Assembly (NCBI GenBank): GCA_023014485.1
Contig: JAJOZX010001568.1
Span: 622,501 to 686,500, forward strand
Origin: Bathynomus jamesi
Lineage: Eukaryota; Arthropoda; Malacostraca; Isopoda; Cirolanidae
Length of the DNA: 64,000 nt
Direction: 5' to 3'
The notes beneath the pieces are model-generated. The model searched no databases. It was not told the DNA's origin and saw only the letters and a program-made list of their open reading frames with translations. How positions within the stretch are numbered: position 1 is the stretch's first letter; every line of letters begins with the position of its first letter. The position numbers were made by a program, and so were the translations under genes. Below are positions 20,176 through 31,170 of this stretch, piece after piece.

Positions 20176-20928
20176 CCCATTAAGGGTCATAACATTCCCA
20201 CCCGTTGTCTTTTTAAAATGTGCGTGCACGCGTGTTGAGTGCGTGTTTACATGAGCGTATGTGCGAGCGCGCTAAGTAACTAGGTATAAGTGAGGTCGAA
20301 TGGTAGCTTTTTGTGAGGTAAACATATTTGGTATTTGGGAACTTTAAAATTTTTTTTATAAAAGTAATGTAGAAAATACTTTTACTGTTGGAAAAAATTA
20401 TACGTATGTTAGTCTTGATTCGGTTTGGTCACGTTTAGATTACATTAATATCTTACTATTTATGCACTGCACAGAAAATACCCTTCGAGCCCTGAATTGC
20501 GTTGGGCGACTTATTACTTACTTCCCGGTTCGATGCTTGTAGGTATGGTTAGGTTAGTTTTTTTTAATATATAGAATTAGAGAAGTTGGTACCTCGTTTA
20601 TGCGCGGATGCGAAAAGAGAGAGAGATTATGTAATTTTTGAAAGAATTTATTTCAGGCTCTTTTTAAAAATTTGTAATGTTCTTACTCGCAGTTCTATTA
20701 TCGAAAAAACGTTCAAATAAGAACGAACAGATGAAAATATGAGTTTCATTTTGATTATAACGAAATAATGAAAGGTTAGCAGCAAAAACAGAAAAGAACT
20801 AGTATGCATTGATAGCTAATAAAGTAAAACCGTTGAAAGAAGAGAAGTGGGGATATATTTCGTTTACACTCGAAATAAAACCTTCTAAATTTGAAACTTA
20901 TAACTTCATTTGGAGGATGCAATCTAAA

Positions 20929-21110
20929 GGAAGTTTCCCTTCTTTTTAATATCAAAGCTTCTTGTCAGATAATAAAATAACTTCTTTTAATGATACATAA
21001 CTTCTTTAGAGAGAAGAAATGGTCCTCAAAACTTCTTTTTTGAGTGATTTCAGACAGTACAAGATAATATTTCTTTGTATAGAAGGTTGCGGGAAATCCT
21101 TGTTTTCTGT
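20929..21110 (+). repeat. Inverted repeat arm, left of cyclase exon 2
   Basis: About 180 bp, inverse of 25276-25453. Shared blocks include ATCAAAGCTT, then TTTTAATGATACATAAC, then GAAGAAATGGTC. The pair flanks the exon at 22858-22950. Confidence 0.75.
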
Positions 21111-21531
21111 GTAAGAATAATGTCCAAAATGAATTTATCTATTACCGAAACTTAATTTTTAACGAATACAAAAATACTGTAACTTGAAAAAGTGATCTTG
21201 TTTACGAAGATAATGCGCGTGCGTGAAACTTCAATTTCTGAACGTCTGTATGGACAAAATTTCAAAACCAAATAATCTTTTCTGTCGATTCTATAAACGG
21301 TGGAAAATATAATTGGACTCAGGAGTCTTGTTACATTTATTCCTTTCACATATCAGCAGTTTCCATTTAAATGTAGAAGTTCGAACCCATGATGAAGCCG
21401 TGGGGACAAATAAATAAAAAGGAAAGACAGAAAATGTAAACTTTTGAAATGTACATAACTTCGTATCTTTGAAAAATGCAATATATTAAAGAAAATAGTT
21501 TTATATATAAATACAGTATATATAAATAAAA

Positions 21532-21798
21532 TGTTACAAGGAATCTGTGTAACTAGGGACGTCACGAAATCCCTAAATGTTCAGGGATTTCATGTAAGGT
21601 TAAGTTGTGATATTTTCGTTAGTTTTAACGAAAATATCACGATTTAACCTAACCAATCGTTAAGGGCGCACAGTTGACGTAACCAGCCATTCAATAATTT
21701 TCGATAGGTTTAACGAAAATATCACGACTTAACCCTACGTGAAATCCCTGAACATTTTAGGAGTTTCATGAAATCCTTAGTGACACAGATCCCCTGTA

Positions 21799-21801
<3 letters not shown>
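21532..21801. mobile_element. MITE with ~100-bp terminal inverted repeats
   Basis: The arms start at TGTTACAAGGAATCTGTGT (21532) and end at its inverse (21801). Both contain GTTCAGGGATTTCA and GATATTTTCGTTA. The centre (21645-21690) holds a TAACCTAACCAATCGTTAAG block that is also present in a differently ended MITE at 48328-48530. Confidence 0.8.
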
Positions 21802-21829
<28 letters not shown>

Positions 21830-22232
21830 CAGTCCACTCCACGGTTTTGTTTCAAATTTACTGCAATTTTCATTTGAAGTAAGTTTTATAAAGTTTATTG
21901 AGTCGTACATAATTCGTTGGATTCATTGCAACAACTAAAAAATTATCTAAATATAAAGTAATTATTATTTACTTATTAAGGTTTACTGAAGGTGTCTTCG
22001 AACAACGGTTCAGGGCCGACCTGTGGTTGACCCCTCATCCGCAGCATCCTGCCTCATTTGCGGGATTGAATCGAGGAGAAAATTGCTTTCGATGCTCATC
22101 TTGCCCTTGTAGCCAGCTACGCATGGCTGGTCAGGGACTTTGCGCGAGAACCTGTCCAAGGGCGATAAAATAATCCTTGATATAGATATAATATTTAAAA
22201 TTAAAGTAAATTTGAAGTTTGTGAAAAATATA

Positions 22233-22313
22233 CAGAGATGGCCAAAAGTTACTGAACAGTTCAAGTTTCCTGTTTTCTTAGTCTTACTGTTCAGTAACTT
22301 TTGGCCACCCATG
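22233..22313. mobile_element. 81-bp mariner-type MITE
   Basis: The ends are CAGAGATGGCCAAAAGTTAC and its near inverse, flanked by TA on both sides. The arms of about 27 bp leave a loop of under 30 bp. Confidence 0.8.
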
Positions 22314-22857
22314 TATACAGTATATGAAAACTAGTTTCAGAATAATAAGTATCATCTAAAATTCGAGCAGAGCCATAGAATCTTTGTGAAAGTCTTACAG
22401 ACATAGGAATCAGCTCCCACTTCACGGGTGGAGGAGAATTAGAAAAAGTTGAATAGAGAAACCAAACAATTATAGGACTTCAGGAAAGAACCGATTTGGC
22501 GAAATGTTGATAAGATAGGAAGAGATTGTAAGGATAGGATGAGATTGTAGACACCAATCGACCAGGGAAGTATTCCGGGGAGGACGTTAGGCAGGAGACA
22601 GGAAGTGCTAGAACTCCTGTTTCTCCTGTCATTGTCCTCTTTAGCTTATCTTTAGACGTTTAGAATTTGTAACACGAAATATTAAAAAAACGCAAATTAT
22701 TTTAAAAGTCAGAAATTCTATATACAGTAGCGCTGGCCCGCAGGCCGCCAATTGGCCATCTATGGACTCTAACTGAACATAAAATGGTATCTCTTTAAAG
22801 TAGCATATCTATATAATGTACAGAATTTATTGAAAGGTATTTGCGTTATCTTTTCAG

Positions 22858-22950
22858 GTCCCTGTTGCGCAGGCGTCGTTGGGGTGACTATGCCAAGATA
22901 CTGTTTATTTGGAGATACAGTTAATACAGCCTCTAGAATGGAATCTACAG
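22858..22950 (+). CDS. Receptor guanylate cyclase exon (catalytic core end)
   Basis: This 93-bp exon codes for the piece of the cyclase domain with GPCCAGVVG, then [20 protein letters not shown]. The latter is the most conserved cyclase signature, carrying base-recognition and transition-state residues (Cys, the NTASR Asn and Arg). The acceptor TTTTCAG precedes 22858 and the donor GTACAG follows 22950. Both junctions are phase 1, so this small exon could be skipped without shifting the frame, though that would remove essential residues. It lies between two inverted repeats (20929-21110 and 25276-25453). Confidence 0.93.
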
Positions 22951-22984
22951 GTACAGTTTCCCTTTTGAAATAAATTAAGCTATA

Positions 22985-23165
22985 AAATGACCAAATGTAC
23001 TAATATGTTGGTTTACCTTTGGTAACCTTTGGTTTGCTTCCGTCCGAATTGTTTATTCTGACGAAGGTCAAGCTTTTCACTCCACCTTAGACATACAGTT
23101 TAACGTGGAATCCGAACCACACCCCACCAGCAGCCCAGCGTTTTTAACTACTAGGCTACCCAGGG
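22985..23165 (-). mobile_element. tRNA-derived SINE with LINE-like tail
   Basis: On the minus strand a tRNA-like head (23165 to 23098) has box A TAGTAGTTAAAAACG and box B GGTTCGGATTCC. The body and a 3' tail follow. The tail block AAGCTTGACCTTCG (23075 to 23062) matches the 3' end of the LINE at 7555-7570. The copy lies 35 bp from the cyclase exon. Confidence 0.7.
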
Positions 23166-23247
23166 TACCCATTTATCTACCAACCACTTTCTTTTTATTA
23201 TGTGGGAGGATGAACAGCTGGGTTTTGCTGCGCGCCGCCGCCTGCCG

Positions 23248-23316
23248 TCACTGGGTCTCGATCCCGGGGCCGATGGATTCGTAGTCAGCGACGCTAACCA
23301 CTACACCACCGAGGCG
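23248..23316 (-). mobile_element. tRNA-derived SINE head (second type)
   Basis: Minus-strand box A GTAGTGGTTAGCG and box B GGGATCGAGACCC have tRNA spacing. No paired acceptor stem is visible, so I read it as a SINE head rather than a tRNA gene. Its body runs on into the next SINE at 23165. Confidence 0.65.
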
Positions 23317-23318
23317 CT

Positions 23319-24044
23319 TTAGTTTGAATGCAAAAGATAACTAAAAGGAAACAAATCTTATTCTTTCTTATGTGAAAGACGGTATCTTAAATTGGACGCT
23401 TCGAAATGAAATTGATTCAAGTTCATTTTTTACCGATTTTTTCCTTTTGCCAAAAAGTGACTCAAATACTTGAATCCGCACTCTACACGCCGAGTAGGTG
23501 CCCGCGAAGTGACTCAAATGACTTAATTATCACTTTGTGTGGAAAAAGAAAACCGTGATCAGAGGTGGCTCAAGTACTCGAATTACTTCTTGAGTTCTGG
23601 CGTTCTGAATGCACTTTAATCATTTTCACTTCCAAGCGTCCAGTTGGAATGTTGCAGAAAACATAAAAACTTCTTGCTTTTCTTCCGCACGTGATCTGTG
23701 TACTTTTGAAAAAAAGTTCATCTAGAAATAAAATTTATAAAAGTGTAAAAAATTACTAATTGTATTTGGATGGATTTTGTTTTTGAAATTTTATTAATGT
23801 CACCAAAAAAATAAAATAACCAAAGAAAAACAGAATATTCCCAATCAGTAATTTTTTTTAAATATTTATAGGCGAACTTTTTTCCGAAATTGTACATAGA
23901 TCAACTACGAGAAAAAGCAAAAATTTTAATATTTCTTTGTAGATAGCTCACTCCCTTTCAACAGTCCAATTTCGATAGTAACAAATGGAATGAATTTTAA
24001 AACTTAAAAATCTGTTTTTATCTATATGTATCAAACGTGATAAA
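23319..24044. other. Intron sequence, no gene seen
   Basis: AT-rich, with scattered GTGACTCAAAT-like words at 23456, 23509 and 23568. I could not assign a repeat family. Confidence 0.4.
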
Positions 24045-24260
24045 GGTAATGATGGGGGTTGTTTAACCTCCTTCGCAACATCGAAGGTCATTGACGGAGG
24101 GGACGTACAGCTTTACGTGGAATCCGAATCACGGATCCTACATAATCTGGACGCGGAGGAAGGCCTGCCATCCAACTACTCTCCAGACGCAATGTCGCTT
24201 AACTTCGCTGATCGACGGAAAGCGGGGTTACAACACTGGCCACGACGCAACCCTACTGAA
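24045..24260 (-). mobile_element. 5S rRNA-headed SINE
   Basis: On the minus strand 24243 to 24165 resembles the middle of 5S rRNA: GATCAGCGAAGTTAAGCG, then TAGTTGGATGGCAGG, the two parts of the 5S internal promoter. The following body (GATTCGGATTCCACGTAAAG) matches the body behind the tRNA head at 23165. The 3' part reads through TGACCTTCG to the low end. A (TA)n tract lies at 24296-24341. Confidence 0.65.
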
Positions 24261-24293
24261 CGTGATATAAAATATTTTGTTGAAAATGCCTGT

Positions 24294-24344
<51 letters not shown>

Positions 24345-24530
24345 TTATATGATATATTGTAATATATTAATTATTATTGTCATTATAATAATTAATTATC
24401 ATCATTGATTTACATTTATAAATAAGATTGTCCTTTCTTAGACCCTGTAACAGCATGTAATTTTACTTTAATTGGAATTATGTGGAGTATAATCCTTTTA
24501 ATCTTAGTCATCTTAATCTAAGGTGTAGAT

Positions 24531-24705
24531 CAGTGTTTCTCAAACGGTGAGTCGCAATTTACCCCTGTACTGGTGACTTGTACGCAGAAACACAAAAACA
24601 ACCCCGCTTCGTGAGTTTGTTTACCCCTGTAGGGATGACAAGGGGTCGCGCCGACCTAAGACCCTGACACAGGGGTCGTGGCGAAAATCCGGCTGAGAAA
24701 CGCTG
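24531..24705. mobile_element. hAT MITE with 8-bp target duplication
   Basis: The element starts CAGTGTTTCTCAAACGG and ends GGCTGAGAAACGCTG. It is flanked by perfect direct repeats GTGTAGAT (24523-24530 and 24706-24713). Termini and duplication length fit hAT. Confidence 0.9.
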
Positions 24706-25275
24706 GTGTAGATTATACATGTAGTATATTATATGAAAACTTCGACGTGGTTCAACATAAAAATATAAAAAATATGAAAACTATTGTTAAATGCATAAAG
24801 AGGATTCACAAAAATAAATAGAAACCTATTTTTTCCATATTTTTTTATTTGATAATAAAAGTCAATAAATAATAACAAATTTATTGAATGAATATATTTA
24901 GAATCGTGTTGCTTTCCCCTTTCCATTACGTAAAGGTGATACAACACGTTCTGGCATTCCATTCATGATGAGGTTCGCCATTTGTTCTTGAGTTGTCTAT
25001 TTACTTTTGACAACCCTCTATACATAAAATTTGACCCTGTAGGTTTTTCTAATGAAAGATGAAATTACACTGAAACAACTGATATGTTCTAAAACATAGG
25101 TTTGGAAAGGATTTTAAGACAATCTAACGGATGTAAGAATATATTTTAAATGAAAAATGTTTCTCACTTCTTTTAAAATTAATTTTAAAACTCGGTATGC
25201 ATCAAAAGATGGAATATGAATCATCATTCTGTAAATGTGAATGGAAGATGCGGATGCTGCCAGTTGTACGCAGTA

Positions 25276-25453
25276 AACAAACACTTCCCGCAAACTTCTG
25301 TACATAGAAATATTATCTTCTATTGTTCAAATCAGTTAAAAAAGAAGTTTTGAAGACCATTTCTTCTATCTAAAGAGGTTATGTATCATTAAAAGAAGTT
25401 ATTATATCATCTGACAAAAAGCTTTGATACTCAAAAGAAAGAAAAACTTCCCC
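25276..25453 (-). repeat. Inverted repeat arm, right of cyclase exon 2
   Basis: Inverse partner of 20929-21110, see there. Confidence 0.75.
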
Positions 25454-25469
25454 TAGAATGCACCCAGTA

Positions 25470-25850
25470 GTATGGGAGTAAAAGGAGAGAGTACAGCGCA
25501 ATTGCAATGTTGATCAAATGTTGTAAGGTGCCGCCACCCGTGCCAACCCCTCCAGTGCCAACCTCCACCCACAAGGGTGCCACAAAAAGCGGAATTCCCC
25601 CCAGCAACCTGGGGGAGTCCACCTAACCTCTTTGGGGAGAAGGTGGGACGGCCTCACCCCCCAAAGGGGTATACCTAACCTAAGAGAGAGAGAGATGGCA
25701 CAGAGCATCCTTCACCTGGAAGATCCAGGTGCATAATGGGAGTTCAGGGTAGCATCACTGGGCTTAGAAGTGTCTTTCAGCCAGATGGCTTAATCAGCCA
25801 TTTGGCAGTTGGCTTAGAAGACTTAGAAGGCATAAATGGCTTGTATATAT
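25470..25850 (+). repeat. Interspersed repeat, related to 46430-46930
   Basis: It shares GGTGCC/CCACAAGGGTG-rich and CTGGGGGA-type segments, a GA/CT microsatellite, and TTAGAAGGC / GGCTTAGAA words with the inverted region at 46430-46930. No terminal repeats are resolved. Confidence 0.5.
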
Positions 25851-25951
25851 ATACTGTATTAATAACCTTCGAGCAGCCATTTAATCTAAAAGCGCACACA
25901 AACGCACATACACTCCCCGACTATATATACGCCCATAGATCCCCTATTATT

Positions 25952-26028
<77 letters not shown>
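25952..26028. repeat. (CA)n(TA)n compound microsatellite
   Basis: About 11 CA units followed by about 28 TA units. Confidence 0.95.
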
Positions 26029-26029
<1 letters not shown>

Positions 26030-26031
<2 letters not shown>

Positions 26032-26950
26032 AGATGCATGTAAAGCCCCAATAGCAAAATATATACGAGCATGCTGAATAACCACCACACAAAAAGAATA
26101 CACAACCACCAATCGTCTAAGTATAGTTTACCATCACCTAACCAAGCCCACCTTACTCACGGCTTTTACTTACCAACTCCTGATAGACCGACAACGTCTC
26201 TAAATACGACCCAATTTACAGACAAAGCTATTAAGCATAAACAAACACGTTTATGGGGCCAGGGGGTAGACCGACAAGGTCTCTAAAAAAGGGCAACGCT
26301 AATAGTTTTTCTATTAAGTTTCTCATGGTGGAACACCACGAGGCCAATTTGACGTTGGGTGGGCGATCTTTTAAACAAAAAATCGAATATGATAAACTAA
26401 GCTTAATACAAAAACAAAATTTCACCTTAATATACAAATTTATCCTTAAACTATGACATAAAAAGTATTAATATGATTTTTAAAACAAAATAGAAATTAA
26501 ATTAGGGCAACTATTTCATGTCTCGTCTTTCACCCATTTATTGTGTTTCAATAAAAATTTGTCTTTAAGACACCACTATATCTTTAAACCTTATTACAAA
26601 AATATAACTATAACTATATTAAAAATAGATTGTATTTCGGGATAACTATTTCATTTCTCGTCTTTCGCCCAAATAGATTCTATTTCGGGGTAACTTATTA
26701 ATTTTTCCTCTTTTACCCAATTATTTTCTTTCAATATACATTTATATTGAAACGTGTTAACACCTGTTAAATTTATCTTTAAGACCTTATTAAACCTTAT
26801 TAAAATTCGCGGCTCGCCAATTACAACCCAATGGGCGGGGCATGAGAACGAATCCAGGATCTCTGGTTGGCGTAAAGTCTCGCTCTCACACAGGAAACTC
26901 GCGAATCGAATATTGGGGGGTTCTGAGAGTGGAACCAATCGGGGTCACAT
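26030..26950. other. AT-rich sequence with diverged internal repeats
   Basis: GACCGACAA-GTCTCTAAA occurs at 26185 and 26268. An ACTATTTCAT-TCTCGTCTTTC-CCC unit occurs at 26511 and 26645. It could be terminal sequence of the Polinton to the right, but I could not find a matching inverse. Confidence 0.35.
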
Positions 26951-27296
26951 ATAAAAGACAACATTTTCAGCTGGATCCCACAACAGTGATTTTTATCAAC
27001 GAGTAACTACACAATCTCTCATCATGGACACTTCCAGTCAGACACATCAGCTTTACTGCTCCCCTCAGATCTTTGAAGACGGGGACTTCTCTGCAGGGGC
27101 TACGCTCCATCTTTTCGCAGCGGCCGATAGCTGATAGAGGAAACCTCTCCACACAAAACGTTGCAGAAATTTGTGACGGCGGGGAAGAAGCAGCGGATGA
27201 AGATGCTATTGAGATGTAAGTAGAAATAATTACGTAATAAATTAAAAACTAGCTCGTGATTAAACTGGTTATCATTCTCGGGCTATATATATAAAT

Positions 27297-27746
27297 TAGG
27301 GTGTTTCACGGTAATAGGGTCAAAATTTCATACGGTTCAGATTGCCTCGTATACCTCTTGCCCCAAATCCATTTAGAATAAAAGTAAATCCAGCCAAGTT
27401 TCAATAAATTTCAATAATATTTAGAGGTTTCGCCCTATACCAACTTTATTTCACGTCGATGAAACCATAAACAATTTCACACAATTACAGCACAAGAAAA
27501 GCGGCAATTTTATGGGCCGGTTATGTACAAACTGGAAGCCAATCAGCATAGAGTTTACCATATAAGGAGCGGAACCTTATGTACAAATTGGCAGCCAATC
27601 AGCATAGAGTTTACCATATAAGGAGCGGAACCTGCAAATATTATCCGAGTTTGCTGAAATTTGGCTACGCACACTTTTTATGAAATGGAAATAGGGCATG
27701 GGGTATATGATCTAAAATAAAAAATTTTGATTTGTGAAACACCCTA
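27297..27746. mobile_element. MITE with internal tandem duplication
   Basis: The ends are TAGGGTGTTTCAC and its inverse, GTGAAACACCCTA. Inside, a block of about 56 bp (TATGTACAAA, then GCCAATCAGCATAGAG, then GGAGCGGAACC) is present twice in tandem (27526-27632). Confidence 0.8.
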
Positions 27747-28096
27747 ATATATATATATATATATATCGTATCATTCAGTGCTTAACTCTTGCAAGTGTTA
27801 ACTGATTTTATAAAAAGCCATAATAAACGCATTTTGAAGTGAAAGGATATCTGCCCAGGGGTTCGAGACTCTGTGACGGTTGGCGAGGCTTAGTAGCCCA
27901 GCTAATCTTCCTTCCTGAGAATGTCATTTAGACAGTGAATTTTATTATGCGATGAAGGTGTCCTTTGAAAGTGAAATTTTATTACGCGTTTGTTTCCCTG
28001 GGTAGAGTTTTGTAAAATTAGTTTAAGCTCACTGCAAGGCCTTCTTTACATGTTTATTACAGGGTATTGTGCTAGGCTTTCTGTTGTTATTTATGA

Positions 28097-28148
<52 letters not shown>
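28097..28148. repeat. (TA)n microsatellite
   Basis: About 26 TA units. A GTTCGAGACTCTGTGACGG-like block lies on each side (27858 and 28237). Confidence 0.95.
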
Positions 28149-28150
<2 letters not shown>

Positions 28151-28812
28151 TGCTCCGTGTATATTTTGATGAAAACAAGTGGAATTTAATTAAAAAAGAT
28201 TCAATGTGGATGCATCGTTAATTGTTTAGTATCTGCCAGGGGCTCGATACTCTGTGACGGTGCTTAGTCATCCTTCCACACAATATGGCTATTATTAGAA
28301 AAATGTATGAAGTAATCAAGTTCATTTTCTTTCTCCTTAAAGGTACGACGAGGATCTGACACGTGTTATAGCCACTTTTCGTGACAGTTTGAAGAAAAGC
28401 AAATAACCGACGGTGATTTGGAGGTTTTACAGCGCAGCCAACCCAGTGACCTGAATATGGAGCTCGAAGTATTGGCTCACATCCGGTCCAACGATTGGTA
28501 GGTCGTCGGGGAACTAATTTAAGCTTTTTTCTTTTGGTTAAGAACAAGACAGTGTATTTTCATCAGTTTATTAAAGGATAGAAATCATGTTTTATAAATT
28601 AGTACAATTCAGCTTAAATTAGTTACAGATTTAGCATCCAATAAATAAGATACAGAGCACAAGACTAACATTATTGGGGAAATCTTATATTTTACACAAT
28701 ACTGTTGCAATTATACATTTTATGTATACGAGTAAAACTTTACACAATACATCGATTGCGCACAAATGGGAACCTTTTTTTGATCTGCATGCATAGCAAT
28801 TCATCATTCAGC

Positions 28813-29225
28813 TCAGTGTGACACGGGTCGAATAATTTTTAAAAATTTATAAATTCCCTTCCACGTGACTGCAGGAGAAATAAAAGACAATACATCCCCG
28901 CAAGTGTTACTAAAATATCCTTGTAATTGGTGGGGATTCCAGACAATTTCGGGGACATGCAACTGTTCGAGAAATTTTACAATAACAGGGTCACTCCAGG
29001 GGCGAGTCCCGAGTGAGTTAAAATAGTACATTCTTTCCCTATTTTTAAAGTATATTGCAAGCCAATGAATCCCTTCGCCACAAACAATGTCCGTGTTGAC
29101 AATAATTCCCCCCATTTTCTCGTAGTTGGTAATGTCAATGTTTCATTCTTCGCAAACACACCGATAAATCTGGAGCGTGTGATTCGGTCACTATTTATTA
29201 CTCTCTGAAGTGTATTCGCGTCCAT
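28813..29225 (-). pseudogene. Polinton adenain-like cysteine protease, frameshifted
   Basis: The start codon at 29225 is two bases from the end of the capsid gene. The first 37 codons are in one frame, then the frame shifts near 29110 and runs to 28813. Motifs of the Ulp1/adenain type are GIHWLAIYF (catalytic His), FNSLG (Asn/Asp position), and QGYFSNTCGDVLSF (oxyanion Gln and catalytic Cys). Its family matures capsid proteins in adenoviruses and is presumed to do so in Polintons. The total length of about 137 residues is normal for Polinton proteases. The single frameshift marks it as dead. Confidence 0.82.
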
Positions 29226-29226
29226 T

Positions 29227-30485
29227 TTAAAAGTCAGTGACTACGCTCCTGAAGCAGTCAACCTCAATTAGGGCTTGTGACTCGAGGTATACTAGTACAC
29301 TAAAGGCGCGTCTATCGGGTTGGTGAATTCCAATCTGACTGAGATGTTCCCACTTTGTTTTGGACTTAAGTGTGTATTTACACTAGCAGAGAAGTCAGGT
29401 GTGATGTCAAACGGGTAAAGGTTAAATTGATCGATGAATTCTCTGCGTTACCCCAATCCCGAGCTCATCACAAGCACCTGCAATATGGGCCATATTACTA
29501 TAAGTTCTCGCGCAAAGCGGGAACACAGCGTCTGATGAGTAGTTCGTATCCATAGCCCCGCCCAACGCAACGCCATTGACGCATAGTTATATTTTTAAGG
29601 CCGAAATTCTCGAATTTAAAGGCGTTCTTTTTGTATTTTCATTCGCCGAAGCATGATCCTGCATTCCAATTAATAACCTTTTAGGTAGAACGTCTAGGGC
29701 CACGTTTTCTATCTGCTTCGAGGGCAACCCTGCGGGCACTGTGCATAGTTTGACCTGTACTCTGTTAATTGGGTATTTTACTGTGGTATGTAGTAATTTT
29801 TTTTTCAATTTCTATATATTTTTGTGAAATTAGTTTCACTCGCCGTACGCGCAGATATGTTTCCATAATGGGAATCACAACGGGTTTTGCGCCCTCTTCT
29901 TGATCAGCTCCCAGATTTAAACATATCTCAGAACTCGTACGAGTGAGCTTTATTTTCATATCCACCCCATTCATAAGCAGTTTCTCCTGGAATGTGATCT
30001 TTTTAGAATTTTTAAATTTGTTCTTTATACTACTTTCGTCTTTAGGCTGATAATAGCCCTCGACATTTAAAAAGGTATCCTTCGCTTCTTTTGAAAAGTT
30101 GAAGACATTTTTCAGATAGGCTCGTAGGTGATAATAACCCGTTCCTGCCGAGATGTTGACCTGATTCAAATGTACATCACATTGGCTGAATATGGTGTAG
30201 AAAGTTTGTTTCGGGAAATACATTTATTATCGCAGTCCGTTCCATCTGAATGGGCTATACGTAGGTTAGCGTACATATGCATGCAGCTTGGATTAAAAAA
30301 GTAAGGGCCTGAGCTGGGTATCACGAATTCTATAGTATAGAGGCAATCGGGGAACTAATTGTGTTTAATGGGTTAATGGTAATAAAGCCACTGTGCTCAA
30401 TAGAAACTTGTGTTGGGGGCATATCAAAGAGGGACAACTCCGATTTACAACATTGTGAGCTACAAGGATGGATGAAGCGTGCCAT
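29227..30485 (-). pseudogene. Polinton major capsid protein (double jelly-roll), several frameshifts
   Basis: The probable start is the ATG at 30485, followed by SELSLFDMPPTQ, the usual N-terminus of these capsid proteins. Further conserved pieces lie in other frames: FVIPSSGPYF near 30330, the FYTIFSQCDVHLN region near 30200, LLMNGVDMKIKLTR near 29960, and YPINRVQVKLCTVPAGL near 29750. The C-terminal piece with ESQALIEVD ends at the TAA at 29227. At least four frameshifts or stops separate the pieces. The size of about 420 codons is shorter than typical, so internal deletion is likely. The protease gene begins immediately after. Confidence 0.8.
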
Positions 30486-30616
30486 GATGAGTCAGAAATA
30501 GTGCTACCTCTCTCCACAAGTAGTAAACAGCCTATGATTCGTGAGAACAATGTCCTTAGCTTATGTCAGTTAAAAAATTATCAACCATAGCTTCATTCTC
30601 TTAGAACACTTCTTTT

Positions 30617-30950
30617 TTATATCCGTTTACGTTTAACGCCACATGTTGGTAACCCCTTCTTCCGGACAGCCCTCTTCTTCTTCCCTCCATCACGCATTTT
30701 TCTCTTTGCATCTTTGATGATTTCATCCCATGTACGTTTTAAATGTTTTTTAGAGCTTCTTCAGGTTTAGTCCCGTCATTATGTCTTCTACCGTGTTAAA
30801 ACCTGATTGTAACGCTTTCCTCCCGAGGTATCTGGCGCCCCTCTTCAGCACTGGGACAGCCGTGCATAGTATGGTTGAAAAAATGGATCCAAGCCCACTC
30901 CCACGCTGATATCTCACCCCTCGATAGGATGTGAAAGGTCTTCGGGTCAT
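30617..30950 (-). pseudogene. Polinton small basic core-like protein
   Basis: The N-terminus has SYRGVRYQRGSGLGSIF followed by a hydrophobic segment and GRKALQSGFN. This Gly-rich amphipathic start recalls the small capsid or core proteins (adenovirus pVI or pX style) found in many Polintons. The frame breaks near 30750. The second part is a highly basic tail (KRKMRDGGKKKRAV and KRKR) ending at 30617. A TATATATAAG box lies about 80 bp upstream on the same strand (near 31030). Confidence 0.65.
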
Positions 30951-31170
30951 TATAACTCAGTGCGACGAAAGTGCAGCTTCACTGTTAAGCTCCCATCACC
31001 GATTGAAAATTTTCTCCCTCAATCGTTCTTATATATATTGAGATATTGGTTAATAGATTAGTCGCAACATTCATATAATGGGGCTTGTCATATATAATGC
31101 TCAATCTCTTCCCTCTATGATTGGGTATGTGAGCAATGCGGAGCAGGAGCGCCTGGGTATGCCCAACAAA

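Larger units (their letters stand above)
26948..28502 (+). pseudogene. Possible short Polinton-linked gene with TATA box and one intron
   Basis: A TATA-like box (ATATAAAAG at 26949) lies 75 bp before an ATG at 27024. The frame reads DTSSQTHQLYCSPQIFEDGD and breaks near 27130, where GATAGCT is duplicated. It then continues in another frame to a donor (GAGAT|GTAAGT at about 27217). An acceptor CCTTAAAG at 28342 starts a second exon (YDEDLTRVIATFRDS) with another frame break, ending at a TAG near 28500. The intron holds a MITE (27297-27746) and (TA)n. I recognise no family. The acidic composition and the promoter style resemble neighbouring Polinton genes, but that link is an inference. Confidence 0.3.

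Noticed and set aside
23248..23316. A functional tRNA gene on the minus strand
   Set aside because: A and B boxes are good, but no seven-base acceptor stem or anticodon arm pairs convincingly, and it runs into SINE body sequence.
25736..26112. ORFs with long Tyr-Ile and Cys-Val runs
   Set aside because: Translated (TA)n and (CA)n repeats.
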